Below the pieces are notes generated by a model, which searched no databases, was not told the DNA's origin, and saw nothing but the letters and a program-made list of their open reading frames with translations. 52,347 bases of DNA from Komagataeibacter europaeus LMG 18890 (GTDB lineage: Bacteria; Pseudomonadota; Alphaproteobacteria; Acetobacterales; Acetobacteraceae), in NCBI RefSeq assembly GCF_000285295.1, contig NZ_CADP01000001.1:7522-59868 (forward strand). Reading direction: 5' to 3'. The translations under genes were made by a program, and so were the position numbers. Positions 1-9,304 of this stretch are shown here, piece by piece. The stretch's first letter is position 1; every line of letters starts with the position of its first letter.

Positions 1-15
1 CCGCCTTGACCCTCA

Positions 16-32
16 GCCCGCCATGGGCGGGC
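16..32 (-). terminator. Hairpin downstream of the Spy-like gene
   Basis: A perfect 7-bp inverted repeat (GCCCGCC, loop ATG, GGCGGGC) lies 8 bases past the stop codon of the minus-strand gene that ends at 41. No T-run follows it on the minus strand, so it may be a weak or factor-assisted terminator or only a 3'-end stabiliser. Confidence 0.4.
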
Positions 33-40
33 GGGAGATC

Positions 41-550
41 TTACTTCTTGGCATCTTCCGGTGCCGGGGGCGCCGTCAGCGCGCGCAGCTGCTCATGCAG
101 GCTGGCGACCTTGTCCTGCGTCTCACGGATCTGGTTCAGCTGGTCCGTGGTCAGGATGTCATGGATGCGGATCGCGGTCTGCAGGCGGGCCGCCTCATGC
201 AGCTGGTGGATCTGGGCAATCTGCTGCTGCAGGCCAACGATCTGGGATTCATCAACCTTGCCCGGCGTGGCCAGCAGGTCCTGGATCTGCTGGTGGAGCT
301 TGTGCTCCTTATCCATGTCGGCACGGAAATCGGGATGGCTGTCCTGCAGGATGGCCTTCAGTTTCTTGTGCTGCGCGGAGGTCAGCTGCACATTGCCAAG
401 GAACGGCATGCCGAACCCGCCGGGGCCACCCGGGCCACCGCAACCGCCCGGCGGCGGGGGAGGCGCATGGTGCGCCGCAACGGCCTGACCGGAGAAACCT
501 GCAGCCATACCGCCAACGATCGTGGCGGCCAGAATCATTTTCTTCATCAT
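41..550 (-). CDS. Spy/CpxP-like periplasmic protein (LTXXQ-type repeats)
   Basis: The product is about 169 residues. It has a basic start (MMKKM), a hydrophobic signal sequence ending around QAVAA, a Gly/Pro-rich linker, and a helical Gln/His-rich body with two LTxxQ-like motifs (LTSAQ and LTTDQ). Those motifs and the high helix content are the mark of the Spy/CpxP family of periplasmic stress proteins, which act as ATP-independent chaperones or metal/stress sensors. The 5' end of the open frame has no good ribosome site. AGGAG lies 14 bases before the ATG at 550, or 5 bases before an in-frame TTG just upstream, so the true start may be that TTG. It sits 143 bases after pstB on the same strand, probably as a separate unit. 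The family call is by motif and composition only. Confidence 0.6.
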   Translation of the reverse strand: MMKKMILAATIVGGMAAGFSGQAVAAHHAPPPPPGGCGGPGGPGGFGMPFLGNVQLTSAQHKKLKAILQDSHPDFRADMDKEHKLHQQIQDLLATPGKVDESQIVGLQQQIAQIHQLHEAARLQTAIRIHDILTTDQLNQIRETQDKVASLHEQLRALTAPPAPEDAKK

Positions 551-693
551 GGGAACCAAGTCTACTCCTGTTATAACGTATTTGCTACCCTGCATGGCTC
601 AGGCCGGTCATGCAAGGCCTGTAAACGTAACGCTACAACACCCCATGTGTTCAGTGTGTGCAAACCTTGCTACAAAATGTAAGGTATGCAGGC

Positions 694-1473
694 CTAACCG
701 AAACGGCCCGTGATGTAGTCCTGCGTGCGTTTTTCGCGCGGCGCGGTGAACATGCGGTCGGCGCTGTCCACTTCCACCACCTCCCCCATATAGAAAAAAG
801 CCACCTGATCGGCACAGCGCGCGGCCTGCTGCAGGTTGTGGGTCACGATGGCGATGGTGAAATCGGTTTTCAGTTCATCCAGCAGTTCCTCGATCCGGGC
901 GGTGGACACGGGATCAAGCGCGCTGGTCGGTTCATCAAGCAGCACCACTTCGGGCCGGGTGGCGATGGTGCGCGCGATGCACAGGCGCTGCTGCTGCCCG
1001 CCCGACAGCGCGGACGCCGAATCGTGCAGCCTGTCGCGCACTTCCGGCCACAGGGCGACGCGCCTGAGCACATCCTCCACCCGGGCATCCATGGCCGCGC
1101 GGTCAAGGCGTTCATGCAGGCGCACGCCAAAGGCGATGTTGTCATAGATCGACATGGGGAACGGCGTGGGCTTCTGGAACACCATGCCCACCCGCGCGCG
1201 CAGCACGTTCAGGTTCACCTTCGGGCCAAGGATGTTGCAGCCATCGAAAATGACTTCCCCCGTCGCGCGCTGCCCGGGATAGAGGTCATACATGCGATTG
1301 AGCACGCGCAGCAGCGTGGACTTGCCACACCCGGACGGGCCGATCATGCCCGTCACCTGTCCCTGCGGGAAATCGATCGAGATATTCTTCAGCGCGTGGT
1401 TCGCGCCGTAATAGAAATCAAGGTTACGCACCGAAATCGCGGCTGGCACCGGCTGTTTTTCCGCCACTGTCAT
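694..1473 (-). CDS. pstB: Phosphate ABC transporter ATP-binding protein PstB
   Basis: This is the cytoplasmic ATPase subunit of the high-affinity phosphate importer PstSCAB. About 259 residues include Walker [10 protein letters not shown], the ABC signature LSGGQQQR, Walker B ending [12 protein letters not shown] and the switch His in IVTHNLQQA. The length matches PstB. An ATG at 1479 is possible, but AGGA lies 7 bases before the ATG at 1473 and almost touches the earlier one, so 1473 is preferred. It is the last gene of pstC-pstA-pstB and starts two bases after the pstA stop. phoU, which usually follows pstB, is absent. Confidence 0.95.
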   Translation of the reverse strand: MTVAEKQPVPAAISVRNLDFYYGANHALKNISIDFPQGQVTGMIGPSGCGKSTLLRVLNRMYDLYPGQRATGEVIFDGCNILGPKVNLNVLRARVGMVFQKPTPFPMSIYDNIAFGVRLHERLDRAAMDARVEDVLRRVALWPEVRDRLHDSASALSGGQQQRLCIARTIATRPEVVLLDEPTSALDPVSTARIEELLDELKTDFTIAIVTHNLQQAARCADQVAFFYMGEVVEVDSADRMFTAPREKRTQDYITGRFG

Positions 1474-1475
1474 AT

Positions 1476-2384
1476 TCATTTCCTGTTACGTCCCAGCCCC
1501 AGCCGCACGGTTATGTTGATCATGAGGATACCCGCCGTAATCAGCAGCGCCCCGGTCCATGCCAGCGCGGTCCAGTCCTCGTACGCAGCGCCGGCATACT
1601 GGTAGATGGTCACCGGCAGGCTGGCCATGGGGGCCGCGGGGGATACCGACCAGTTCATGTTGCCAAGCGAGGTGAACAGCAGGGGCGCCGTCTCACCCGA
1701 TACGCGGGCCAGCGCCAGCAGGATGCCCGTCGCCACCCCGTCGCGCGCGGCACGCAGGCAGACAAACAGGATGACCCGCCACCGTGGCGCGCCCAGCGCG
1801 ATTGCCGCCTCACGCATGGACAGCGGCACGAGGCGCAGCATGTCTTCCGTGGTGCGCACCACGACCGGCACCACCAGCATGGACAGCGCCAACGCGCCCG
1901 CCAGACCGGAAAAATGCCCCGTCGGCACCACCACGATCATATAGATGAACAGCCCCACCAGAATGGACGGCGCGGACAGCAAAAGGTCGGATATGAACCG
2001 GACCATGTTGATGAACCGGTTGTCGGTGGCCGTGAATTCCGCAAGGTAGATCCCGACCAGCAGCCCCACCGGCGCCCCGATCAGCACGGCCAGACCGGTC
2101 TGGATCAGGCTGCCGACAATGGCGTTGGCAAGGCCGCCCCCCTGCCCCGGCGGCAGGGTCACGTGCACGAAGGTGATCCAGCGCAGCCCTCCCACCCCGT
2201 TGCGCACCAGCACGAACAGGATGGAAAACAGCATGAGCAGCACAAGGACCGTGGCAGCCCAGCACAGCCCCGTCGCCACCCGGTCGACCATGCGCCTGCG
2301 CATGTCGGACAGGCCGTTGCCCTGCCACCGCGCGGATGCGCAGGGCGCGGTGGTGGCCTGCGTCACGTTATCCCGGCCCGCCAT
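1476..2384 (-). CDS. pstA: Phosphate ABC transporter permease PstA
   Basis: This is one of the two membrane subunits of the phosphate importer. The 302 residues start with a polar N-terminal tail of about 35 residues. About six hydrophobic segments follow, with a BPD-transport inner-membrane domain whose EAA-like loop reads [13 protein letters not shown]. That loop contacts PstB. The ATG directly follows the pstC stop (TAAATG), which implies translational coupling. A later ATG at residue 28 would give a length nearer the family norm. Confidence 0.93.
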   Translation of the reverse strand: MAGRDNVTQATTAPCASARWQGNGLSDMRRRMVDRVATGLCWAATVLVLLMLFSILFVLVRNGVGGLRWITFVHVTLPPGQGGGLANAIVGSLIQTGLAVLIGAPVGLLVGIYLAEFTATDNRFINMVRFISDLLLSAPSILVGLFIYMIVVVPTGHFSGLAGALALSMLVVPVVVRTTEDMLRLVPLSMREAAIALGAPRWRVILFVCLRAARDGVATGILLALARVSGETAPLLFTSLGNMNWSVSPAAPMASLPVTIYQYAGAAYEDWTALAWTGALLITAGILMINITVRLGLGRNRK

Positions 2385-3347
2385 TTATCGGCCCGCCGCC
2401 CTGGTGCGCAGCAGCAGCCGCGAACAGACCAGTGTTCCAAGTGAAATCAGCATGAGCAGGAAGCCCGCGGCCATGAGGGACGAAAATTTCAGGCTGCCCA
2501 TCGCGCTTTCGGGAAATTCCAGCGCGATCAGCGATGCGATGGTGTTGCCGGGGGAAAACAGCGACCAGCCGATATGGTTGGCATTACCGATGACGAACGT
2601 GATCGCCATCGTCTCCCCCAGCGCGCGGCCCAGCCCCAGCATGATCCCGCCGACCACGGACGTGCGTGAACATGGCAGGATGATGCGGCGCACCACCTCC
2701 CACCGTGTCATGCCCAGCCCGTAGGCGCTTTCCTTCAGCACGGCGGGCATGGACAGGAACACGTCACGCATCACGGCGGAGATGAACGGCGTGATCATGA
2801 CCGCCAGGATCATGCCCCCCGTCAGGAAGCCGGTGCCATAGGGCGCGCCACGGAACAGCGGGCCGATGCCGGGCACGCGCCCCAGCGTATGGCTGGCGAA
2901 CGGTTCCACATAATGCGCCATGAACGGCACCAGCACCGCGAAGCCCCACATGCCGAAGATGATGGACGGCACCGCCGCCAGAAGCTGGATGAGCGTGCCG
3001 ATGACGCCCGCAATGCGCGCCGACGCGATTTCGGTCAGCCAGACCGCGATGCCAAAGGCCAGCGGCACCGCCAGCACAATGGCCAGCAGGGCCGTGACCA
3101 GCGTGCCGAACACGGGGGCGGCGGCGCCAAAATGCTGCGTTACGGGATTCCAGGCCTTGTCCACGATGAAGGCCGGGCCAAATGTCGCGAACGCGCCCCG
3201 CGCGCCCCACGCCATGACGGCCACCATGCCCCCAAGCCCCAGCAGGATCAGGACGGCGGCGCAACGCACGATGGTGGCGAATACGGCATCACCGTTGCCC
3301 CTTGCCACCCCCGTCAGGGCCGAAGGGGATGTTGCAGACCGATCCAT
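2385..3347 (-). CDS. pstC: Phosphate ABC transporter permease PstC
   Basis: This is the second membrane subunit of the phosphate importer. The 320 residues have about six transmembrane segments and the coupling loop KESAYGLGMTRWEVV. The open frame extends 35 codons further upstream. The ATG at 3347 is chosen because GGAGG lies 8 bases before it, and the upstream extension is compositionally unlike a Pst protein. It is first in the operon with pstA and pstB. No substrate-binding protein gene pstS lies upstream; the next gene is an unrelated nucleoside-hydrolase-like gene. I could not identify a convincing Pho box in the 179-base gap. Confidence 0.92.
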   Translation of the reverse strand: MDRSATSPSALTGVARGNGDAVFATIVRCAAVLILLGLGGMVAVMAWGARGAFATFGPAFIVDKAWNPVTQHFGAAAPVFGTLVTALLAIVLAVPLAFGIAVWLTEIASARIAGVIGTLIQLLAAVPSIIFGMWGFAVLVPFMAHYVEPFASHTLGRVPGIGPLFRGAPYGTGFLTGGMILAVMITPFISAVMRDVFLSMPAVLKESAYGLGMTRWEVVRRIILPCSRTSVVGGIMLGLGRALGETMAITFVIGNANHIGWSLFSPGNTIASLIALEFPESAMGSLKFSSLMAAGFLLMLISLGTLVCSRLLLRTRAAGR

Positions 3348-3526
3348 ACAGAAGACCTCCGCGCCGCCACACGCTTCACTGTTCTCAACATTCGCGCCCG
3401 CGGACGCACCGGAATGCGGGGACCAATACTGGACGGAACGGCGGTTCTGCAACCGTCATGATCGCCCGTGGCCCAAGTTTGCACCAGATCGTTGTATTTT
3501 TGTGCGATTCCGATGGCCCGGACCGG

Positions 3527-4432
3527 TTATTCACGCACGCCCAGCAGCAGGTCACGCAGCACGCCACGCACGGCCTCGACCGACATGCGTTCCAGCACCA
3601 GCGCGTTGGGCTGCACGCCCGGCGGCCCCATGCGGTGCGCGACGGTCATGCCACGGGTAAATTCGCCACGACATTCCACATCGACATGCGCCAGATGGCC
3701 GCTGAAAAGACCGGGGCCAAGCAGCGCCAGCAGCGGGGCTGCCGCACGCAGAGAAATATCCACCCCACTGCCACGCGCGCCGCCGTTACGCGCGGCCACC
3801 AGTTCGGCATGCACCCTGCCCGCGACGGAAGCCGGGACGCGGCCCATCGGCTCAAGCTGTTCCATCCACACCGCATCCGCCGTCAGGCGCGCGGCGCAGT
3901 CCAGCGGCACAAGGGTCACCGGCACGCCCGCCGCCAGCACCACAGCCGCGGCTTCCGGGTCGGCCGCGATATTGCGTTCGGCCACGCTGGTGGCATCGCC
4001 ATGCACGAAAAACGCGCCGCCATTCACAATCACCCCATGCAGGTGCGAAGCCATGTCGGGCGCCTGCACCAGGGCCAGGGCCAGCGTGGTCAGCGGGCCG
4101 GAACAGCATATGCTCACGCTGTCCGCCGGACAGGCCCGCACCGCCCGCACCAGATGCAGCGCACCCAGCCCATCCTGCCCCACGGGCAGGTCATGCCCCA
4201 CGTCCCCGGCCTGCACCATCGGGCCGGGACAGCCCGCGCACACGGCGACATCATCCAGCCCGTACCGGTGCAGCAGGTCACGCGCATGGGTCAGCGCCAC
4301 CTCGACTTCGGCGGCCCTGCCGCTGAACAGCACCAGCACCGGGCGCACGTGGTCAGGCACCTGCAGCGCCGCCAGCAGGGTCGCCATTCCCTGCGCGCCG
4401 GGTGTCAGGTCAAGAATGATGGGGCGTGTCAT
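3527..4432 (-). CDS. Nucleoside-hydrolase-fold protein with lost catalytic Asp residues
   Basis: The 301 residues look like an inosine-uridine-preferring nucleoside hydrolase. They keep the central SVAERNIAADPEAA element and the following VPLD strand. The hallmark N-terminal calcium motif DxDPGxDD reads DLTPGAQG (residues 8-15), so three of its four acidic positions are T, Q and G. The C-terminal His-Asp pair (HDP in active enzymes) is also missing; that stretch reads ISLRAAAPLL. Active enzymes use these Asp residues for calcium and water activation. I infer a pseudoenzyme or a protein with a changed role. The start at 4432 has AGGATGG upstream; an ATG at 4450 has none. It is the last gene after an ABC permease and ATPase, separated by 60 bases, so it may bind or sense the transported ligand. 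Confidence 0.7.
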   Translation of the reverse strand: MTRPIILDLTPGAQGMATLLAALQVPDHVRPVLVLFSGRAAEVEVALTHARDLLHRYGLDDVAVCAGCPGPMVQAGDVGHDLPVGQDGLGALHLVRAVRACPADSVSICCSGPLTTLALALVQAPDMASHLHGVIVNGGAFFVHGDATSVAERNIAADPEAAAVVLAAGVPVTLVPLDCAARLTADAVWMEQLEPMGRVPASVAGRVHAELVAARNGGARGSGVDISLRAAAPLLALLGPGLFSGHLAHVDVECRGEFTRGMTVAHRMGPPGVQPNALVLERMSVEAVRGVLRDLLLGVRE

Positions 4433-4492
4433 TGGGCATCCATCCTGCATTGGGTTGCGCGATTAGCGGTGGTGGTGACGTGTTACAACAGT

Positions 4493-5263
4493 TCAGTCAA
4501 CATCAGCATGCCGGGGCAGCCAGTACAGCGCACGCGCCAGCAACCGGTCCACGCCCCACCACAGCAGCACGGTCATGACTGCCAGCACCGCGAGTGCGGC
4601 AAACATGAGATCCGTCTGGAATCGGGTATTGGCCGTCTGCATCAGGAACCCGAGGCCGGACGACGCCCCGACCCATTCCCCCACGACGGCCCCGATCGGT
4701 GCGATGGCGGTGGCCATGCGCACGCCCGACGCAAAGGACGGCAGGGCCGCGGGCAGGCGCACATGCACCAGCACCCGCCACCGCGTGGCCCCCATGGTGC
4801 GGGCAAGGTCCATCCACCCCGGCTCGGTCTGGCGCAGGCCATCGCCAAGCGCCGACGTGACGGGAAAGAAAATGACCAGCACCGCCATGACCACCTTGGA
4901 CGCCATGCCGAATCCGAACCACAGCACCAGCAGCGGCGCCAGCGCGAAAACCGGCACCGCCTGGCTGAGCAGCACCATGGGCATGACCCACCGCCGCAGC
5001 GGCGCGCAGACCGCCATGCCGATGGCCAGCGCGCCGCCCGCCCCGATTCCCAGCACAAGGCCCAGAACCGTCTCCTCCAGCGTGGTCAGGGCGGCGGGGG
5101 CCAGTTGCGCGCGCTGCGTCCACAGCGCACGCGCCACCGCATCGGGGCCGGGCAGCATATAGGGCGGCACATGTCCCCAGCGCGCAAGCGCGCCCCACAA
5201 GGCCACCAGACCGGCCAGCGTGACAAGCAGGCGCATGCTCCGTGCTGTGGCCTTGCCGGTCAT
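4493..5263 (-). CDS. ABC transporter permease, SsuC/TauC/ThiX type
   Basis: The 256 residues have about six hydrophobic segments and a BPD-transport domain with the coupling loop LARTMGATRWRVLVH. Short permeases of this build serve sulfonate, taurine, nitrate and thiamine-precursor importers. Its ATG overlaps the stop of the upstream ATPase gene by 4 bases, so the two form one transporter. No periplasmic binding protein is encoded next to them, so the substrate cannot be assigned. The neighbouring nucleoside-hydrolase-like gene is compatible with a pyrimidine or thiamine-precursor ligand, but this is only a hint. Confidence 0.82.
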   Translation of the reverse strand: MTGKATARSMRLLVTLAGLVALWGALARWGHVPPYMLPGPDAVARALWTQRAQLAPAALTTLEETVLGLVLGIGAGGALAIGMAVCAPLRRWVMPMVLLSQAVPVFALAPLLVLWFGFGMASKVVMAVLVIFFPVTSALGDGLRQTEPGWMDLARTMGATRWRVLVHVRLPAALPSFASGVRMATAIAPIGAVVGEWVGASSGLGFLMQTANTRFQTDLMFAALAVLAVMTVLLWWGVDRLLARALYWLPRHADVD

Positions 5264-5985
5264 TGCATCATCATCCGCAGCAGCACGGACTGCGCCGCAA
5301 GCACGCCCGCGTCATCCACCGCGCGCGGCACGGCCCCCGCCGGGACGGCAATGCCGTCCAGCCGTGCGGGATGCCCGGCCATGAGCAGCATGTGATCCGC
5401 CAGACGGCAGGCTTCCAGCGGATCATGGGTAATCAGCACCACGGTCCGGCCCGCCAGCATCCGGCCGGCCAGATCCTGCATGCGTGCCCGTGTCACACTG
5501 TCCAGTGCGGAAAAAGGTTCATCCATCAGCACGACCGGACGGTCTTCATACAATACCCGCGCCAGCGCCACACGCTGCCGCATGCCCCCCGACAGCGTGG
5601 CCGGAAGGGCCGCCGCGTGCGATGACAGCCCGACACAATCCAGCAGGCGCCCTGCCCTGTCGCGGTCCAGCCGGTCGCCACGCAGGCGCGCGCCCAGCAT
5701 TACATTGTCCATGGCAGTCGCCCATGGCAGCAGCAGGTCCTGCTGCCCCATCCATGCGACCCGTCCGGCAAGGGGCAGCCCGTCCCCGGCCACGACACGC
5801 CCGTAATCAGGGGCGACCAGGCCGCCCAGCATGCGTAGCAGCGATGTCTTGCCAACACCGCTGGCACCCAGCAGCACGGTCATGGTCCCGGCCCCGATAC
5901 ACAGGTCCAGATTACGGAAAAGCGGCGCGGCCCCGAAATCCAGCCCCACCCCTTCCAGATGGATGGCAGGGGGCGCGCGCATCAT
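5260..5985 (-). CDS. ABC transporter ATP-binding protein, SsuB/TauB/ThiZ type
   Basis: The 241 residues contain Walker [10 protein letters not shown], signature LSGGMRQR, Walker [13 protein letters not shown] and the H-loop [11 protein letters not shown]. Together with the permease downstream it forms an importer of the nitrate/sulfonate/taurine/thiamine-precursor class. Its start overlaps the rnhA stop. Two adjacent ATGs (5985 and 5982) are possible; GGAA sits better for the second. It is part of the ispH-thrB-rnhA operon. Confidence 0.85.
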   Translation of the reverse strand: MMRAPPAIHLEGVGLDFGAAPLFRNLDLCIGAGTMTVLLGASGVGKTSLLRMLGGLVAPDYGRVVAGDGLPLAGRVAWMGQQDLLLPWATAMDNVMLGARLRGDRLDRDRAGRLLDCVGLSSHAAALPATLSGGMRQRVALARVLYEDRPVVLMDEPFSALDSVTRARMQDLAGRMLAGRTVVLITHDPLEACRLADHMLLMAGHPARLDGIAVPAGAVPRAVDDAGVLAAQSVLLRMMMQ

Positions 5986-6482
5986 TTTCCACGCTTGGGA
6001 TAGGGAATGCCCAGCGCGTCACGCGCCGAAGTGGCCATCTGGTCCACACGTTCGTTATTCACGTCGCCGGAATGGCCACGGACCCATTTCCACTCGATCT
6101 CGTGCTTCGCGCTGACATCCAGCAGCCGCCGCCACAGATCCATGTTCGCCACCGGGTCACCGGATGCATTGCGCCATTTGCGCCGCACCCAGCCCGTGCT
6201 CCACCGCGTGATGCCATTGCGCACATATTCGCTGTCGGTGTGCAGCACGACACGGCAGGGACGTTTCAGCGCCTCCAGCGCCTCGGCCGCGGCGGTCAGT
6301 TCCATGCGGTTGTTTGTGGTTTCCGCCTCGCCGCCCGACAGTTCACGCTCCTGCCCGCGACAGCACAGCAATGCGCTCCAGCCACCGGGGCCGGGATTGG
6401 GCTTGCACCCGCCATCGGTCCAGATTTCCACCATGTCGGTGGCGGGTGCCACGTTTTCCACGGGGGCCATGTCCTCGTCCAT
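5982..6482 (-). CDS. rnhA: Ribonuclease HI
   Basis: This enzyme degrades the RNA strand of RNA-DNA hybrids in the cytoplasm. The 166 residues carry the type 1 catalytic acids: Asp in [17 protein letters not shown], Glu in NNRMELTA, Asp in LHTDSEYV and the C-terminal Asp in NERVDQMA. The length fits bacterial RNase HI with a short N-terminal tail. An in-frame GTG one codon upstream (6485) is also possible. The gene overlaps both thrB and the ABC ATPase gene by a few bases, which indicates a translationally coupled operon. Confidence 0.93.
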   Translation of the reverse strand: MDEDMAPVENVAPATDMVEIWTDGGCKPNPGPGGWSALLCCRGQERELSGGEAETTNNRMELTAAAEALEALKRPCRVVLHTDSEYVRNGITRWSTGWVRRKWRNASGDPVANMDLWRRLLDVSAKHEIEWKWVRGHSGDVNNERVDQMATSARDALGIPYPKRGK

Positions 6483-7450
6483 CACAGGAAACCTTCATCC
6501 ATGCGGGCCGCGAAGAATTCCATGCGCGCCAGATAGTCCAGCGGGTCCTTGCGCGTCACCAGCGCATCCGGGGGCGTATTGATCCAGTCATACAGGCGGG
6601 TCAGCGTGAAACGGATGGCCGCACCCGTGGCAAGGGTGGCCAGGGCCGCGTCCTCCGCATCCTCCAGCGGGCGGACATGGCGGTAGGCTTCCACCATGGC
6701 GCGCGCACGGGTGGGCACGAAACGGCCCATGTCATCAAAACACCATGCATTGACGGTAATGGCCAGATCGTAGGCGTACCAGTCGGTGCAAGCGAAATAG
6801 AAATCAATGATGCCCGACAGTTTCCCGTCACGGAAAAAGACATTGTCGGGAAACAGGTCGGCATGGATCTGCCCACGCGGCAGGGACGGGTTGCCACCCG
6901 TGCCGGGCCATGCGGGCAGCACGCGCGCCAGCGTATCCGCGATCGCGCGTATCAGTCCGGGCCGAACTTCGTCCCCACGCGCCCGGCATGCCCGCAGCAG
7001 GTCGGTCCATGCCTGCGGCCCCATGGAATTGGGGCGTTCGGCCACGTACCCCTCGCCCAGCAGGTGCAGCCGCGCCAGCGCCCCGCCCACCTGCGCGCAC
7101 ATGTCCACATCCACTTGCCGCGACCAGCCGCCGGGCAGGAAGGTGGTGATGGCGGCGGGACGGCCGGACAGCGTGCGCAGCGTGCGCCCCTGCCGGTCGG
7201 CCACCGGCAGCGGGCACGACAGGCCATGCTGCGCCAGGTACTGCATGAGCCCCAGGAACCATGGCAGTTCATCGGGGTTCACCCGACGCTCATACAGCGT
7301 CAGGATGAAGGTGGCCTGTGTGGTCTTCAGCAGGAAGTTGCTGTTTTCCACACCTTCCGCAATGCCGTGGCAGGCGACGGGCCTGCCGATGTCATAGCCT
7401 TCCAGAAACGCAGCCAGCGCATCTTCCGGCACTTCGGTATAGACTGCCAT
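6482..7450 (-). CDS. thrB: Homoserine kinase (APH/choline-kinase fold)
   Basis: This enzyme phosphorylates homoserine to O-phosphohomoserine in threonine biosynthesis. The 322 residues match the proteobacterial ThrB type that has the aminoglycoside-phosphotransferase fold, not the GHMP kinase fold. The N-terminus [16 protein letters not shown] is typical. The catalytic loop reads [12 protein letters not shown] and the magnesium-binding Asp lies in GIIDFYFA. The open frame runs 58 codons further upstream into ispH, but those residues are Arg-rich shadow sequence. It lies 13 bases after the ispH stop; ispH-thrB-rnhA is a common alphaproteobacterial order. Confidence 0.92.
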   Translation of the reverse strand: MAVYTEVPEDALAAFLEGYDIGRPVACHGIAEGVENSNFLLKTTQATFILTLYERRVNPDELPWFLGLMQYLAQHGLSCPLPVADRQGRTLRTLSGRPAAITTFLPGGWSRQVDVDMCAQVGGALARLHLLGEGYVAERPNSMGPQAWTDLLRACRARGDEVRPGLIRAIADTLARVLPAWPGTGGNPSLPRGQIHADLFPDNVFFRDGKLSGIIDFYFACTDWYAYDLAITVNAWCFDDMGRFVPTRARAMVEAYRHVRPLEDAEDAALATLATGAAIRFTLTRLYDWINTPPDALVTRKDPLDYLARMEFFAARMDEGFL

Positions 7451-7463
7451 GTGGGAATACGGT

Positions 7464-8465
7464 TCAGCCCAGTGGCGCCGGCAGGCGGAAGGCCACGTTT
7501 TCTTCCTTGACGGTAATTTCCTCGATCTCAAGCGTGAAACGCTTGGCAAGGGCCGCCACCATTTCCTGAACCAGCGATTCCGGCGCGGAGGCCCCCGCCG
7601 TGATGCCCAGCGTCGCGACGCCATCCAGCGCCGACCAGTCCAGCGCGTTCAGGCGCGGCACCAGCAGTGCGCGCGGCGCGCCCGAACGCTCGGCCACCTC
7701 ACGCAGGCGCTGCGAGTTGGACGAATTGGGCGAACCGATCACGATCACCAGGTCGCAGCCCGGTGCGATCGCCTTGACCGCTTCCTGCCGGTTGGTGGTG
7801 GCGTAGCAGATGTCCTCGCGCCGCGGCCCTTCGATCAGGGGGAAGCGGTCACGCAGGATATCCACGATTTCCGCCGTGTCATCGACCGACAGCGTGGTCT
7901 GGGTAATGAAGGCCAGGCGCGAGGGATCGGCCGGCTGGACCGTGCGCGCTTCCTCGGCGTCGTTGATCAGGGTGACCGCGCCCGCGGGCAGCTGGCCCAT
8001 CGTGCCGACCACTTCGGGGTGGCCCGCATGGCCGATCATCAGGATATGGCGGCTTTCGGGGCCACCATCGGCAAAGTGACGCTCGGCCTCACGGTGGACC
8101 TTGGACACCAGCGGGCACGTCGCATCCAGATACAGCAGGTTGCGGCGCATGGCCTCGGCCGGGACGGTCTTGGGCACGCCGTGGGCGGAAAAGACCACCT
8201 GCCCGTCGGCGGGAACCTCATCGAGTTCCTCGACAAAGATCGCGCCCTGGGCTTCCAGCGCCTCGACCACGGTGCGGTTATGGACGATCTCGTGCCGGAC
8301 ATAGACCGGCGCGCCATAGCGGCGGATGGCTTCTTCCACCACGCGGATGGCGCGATCGACGCCGGCGCAGAAACCGCGCGGCCCTGCCAGCAGTACTTTC
8401 AGGACACGGGGCGGGGCCTCGGTGGGGGCGGTATTATCGGGCGTATGAATCATCTGGTCGGGCAT
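7464..8465 (-). CDS. ispH: 4-hydroxy-3-methylbut-2-enyl diphosphate reductase
   Basis: IspH is the last enzyme of the MEP isoprenoid pathway. It reduces HMBPP to IPP and DMAPP with a [4Fe-4S] cluster. The 333 residues show the three cluster cysteines in [23 protein letters not shown] and [11 protein letters not shown], plus the substrate-binding [11 protein letters not shown]. The ATG at 8465 has GGGGAAC just upstream. It is first in the operon with thrB and rnhA. Its product feeds hopanoid synthesis, which fits the hpnR gene elsewhere in the window. Confidence 0.95.
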   Translation of the reverse strand: MPDQMIHTPDNTAPTEAPPRVLKVLLAGPRGFCAGVDRAIRVVEEAIRRYGAPVYVRHEIVHNRTVVEALEAQGAIFVEELDEVPADGQVVFSAHGVPKTVPAEAMRRNLLYLDATCPLVSKVHREAERHFADGGPESRHILMIGHAGHPEVVGTMGQLPAGAVTLINDAEEARTVQPADPSRLAFITQTTLSVDDTAEIVDILRDRFPLIEGPRREDICYATTNRQEAVKAIAPGCDLVIVIGSPNSSNSQRLREVAERSGAPRALLVPRLNALDWSALDGVATLGITAGASAPESLVQEMVAALAKRFTLEIEEITVKEENVAFRLPAPLG

Positions 8466-8716
8466 GGTGTTCCCCAAACATCCGGCGGGCGGTATAGGAT
8501 ACGGGCCGCGATCTGCTACAGTTCCGGCGCCGGTCTCCCGTGCGATGGTCCCGGCCCTACGCAAACCGCGGCAATGGCGCAAGCCATTTTCCCGTTGATC
8601 CTAACGTACTGTGCCATGTCTGTCCTCCCCCGTCGCCCTGCCGGTATTGCGCTGCACCCCGGCCATCCCCCGCTGGGCGGGCCTCTGTCCACACCTGACC
8701 TACCCGGAATACCCGC

Positions 8717-9295
8717 ATGATTCCTGCCCTTGCGCTATCTCGCCTGTCGCGAAACGCCCTGAAAATCTGCATGCTGGGGGCCGTGCCCCTGCTGGCCGCC
8801 TGTTCCAGCGAATCCGATTCGATCGATTTCGCCCCGGCCTGTCCCGTGGTGGAAATTCCCGGTGAAGCCGCGGATTACTACCAGTATTGCGGCAACGATC
8901 ATGACGTGACCCACCTGGTCGCGCGCGCCAGCCTGACCCGCGTGGTCGGATCGTGCGAGGCGGGGCAGAAGCGCACCGTCATGACGAACATGAAAATCGG
9001 GCTGCATGTGGAACGCGGCCCGGCATCGAACGTGAATTTCGTCAACATCCCGTATTTCGTCGCCGTGGTGTTCAATGGCGAGATCAAGAGCAAGAAGGAA
9101 TTCGTCGCCCACGTGTCGTTTGACAACGGGCGCATGCAGGACCTGACCCATACGCGCAACATTCCCATCACGCTGCCGGTGTCGCGCCATATCCACAGCG
9201 ACCAGTACCATATCGAGATCGGCTTCCAGCTGACCAAGGCGCAGCTTGACTTCAACCGCGCGCATCTTGTCATGCCGACCTTCCACAAGATGTAA
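8717..9295 (+). CDS. Predicted lipoprotein of unknown function
   Basis: The 192 residues begin with a basic segment, a hydrophobic stretch and a clear lipobox LLAAC around residues 25-29, so it is probably lipidated and held in the periplasm or outer membrane. The mature part is rich in beta-strand-like sequence and has four further Cys residues, two in PACPVV and YQYCGND and a third in GSCEAGQ. I do not recognise a named domain. It ends 9 bases before the OPT transporter gene and may be co-transcribed with it. It is transcribed divergently from ispH across a 251-base gap. Confidence 0.7.
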   Translation: MIPALALSRLSRNALKICMLGAVPLLAACSSESDSIDFAPACPVVEIPGEAADYYQYCGNDHDVTHLVARASLTRVVGSCEAGQKRTVMTNMKIGLHVERGPASNVNFVNIPYFVAVVFNGEIKSKKEFVAHVSFDNGRMQDLTHTRNIPITLPVSRHIHSDQYHIEIGFQLTKAQLDFNRAHLVMPTFHKM

Positions 9296-9304
9296 GGGGC
9301 CGTC

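Noticed and set aside
3348-3526. A Pho box upstream of pstC
   Set aside because: A few CTGCAAC/CGTCAT-like words occur, but not as a proper 11-base-spaced direct repeat.
3302-5395. A 697-codon open frame on the plus strand across the nucleoside-hydrolase-like and ABC permease genes
   Set aside because: Same mirror effect; the composition is dominated by Arg, His and Gln and the minus-strand genes are clearly real.
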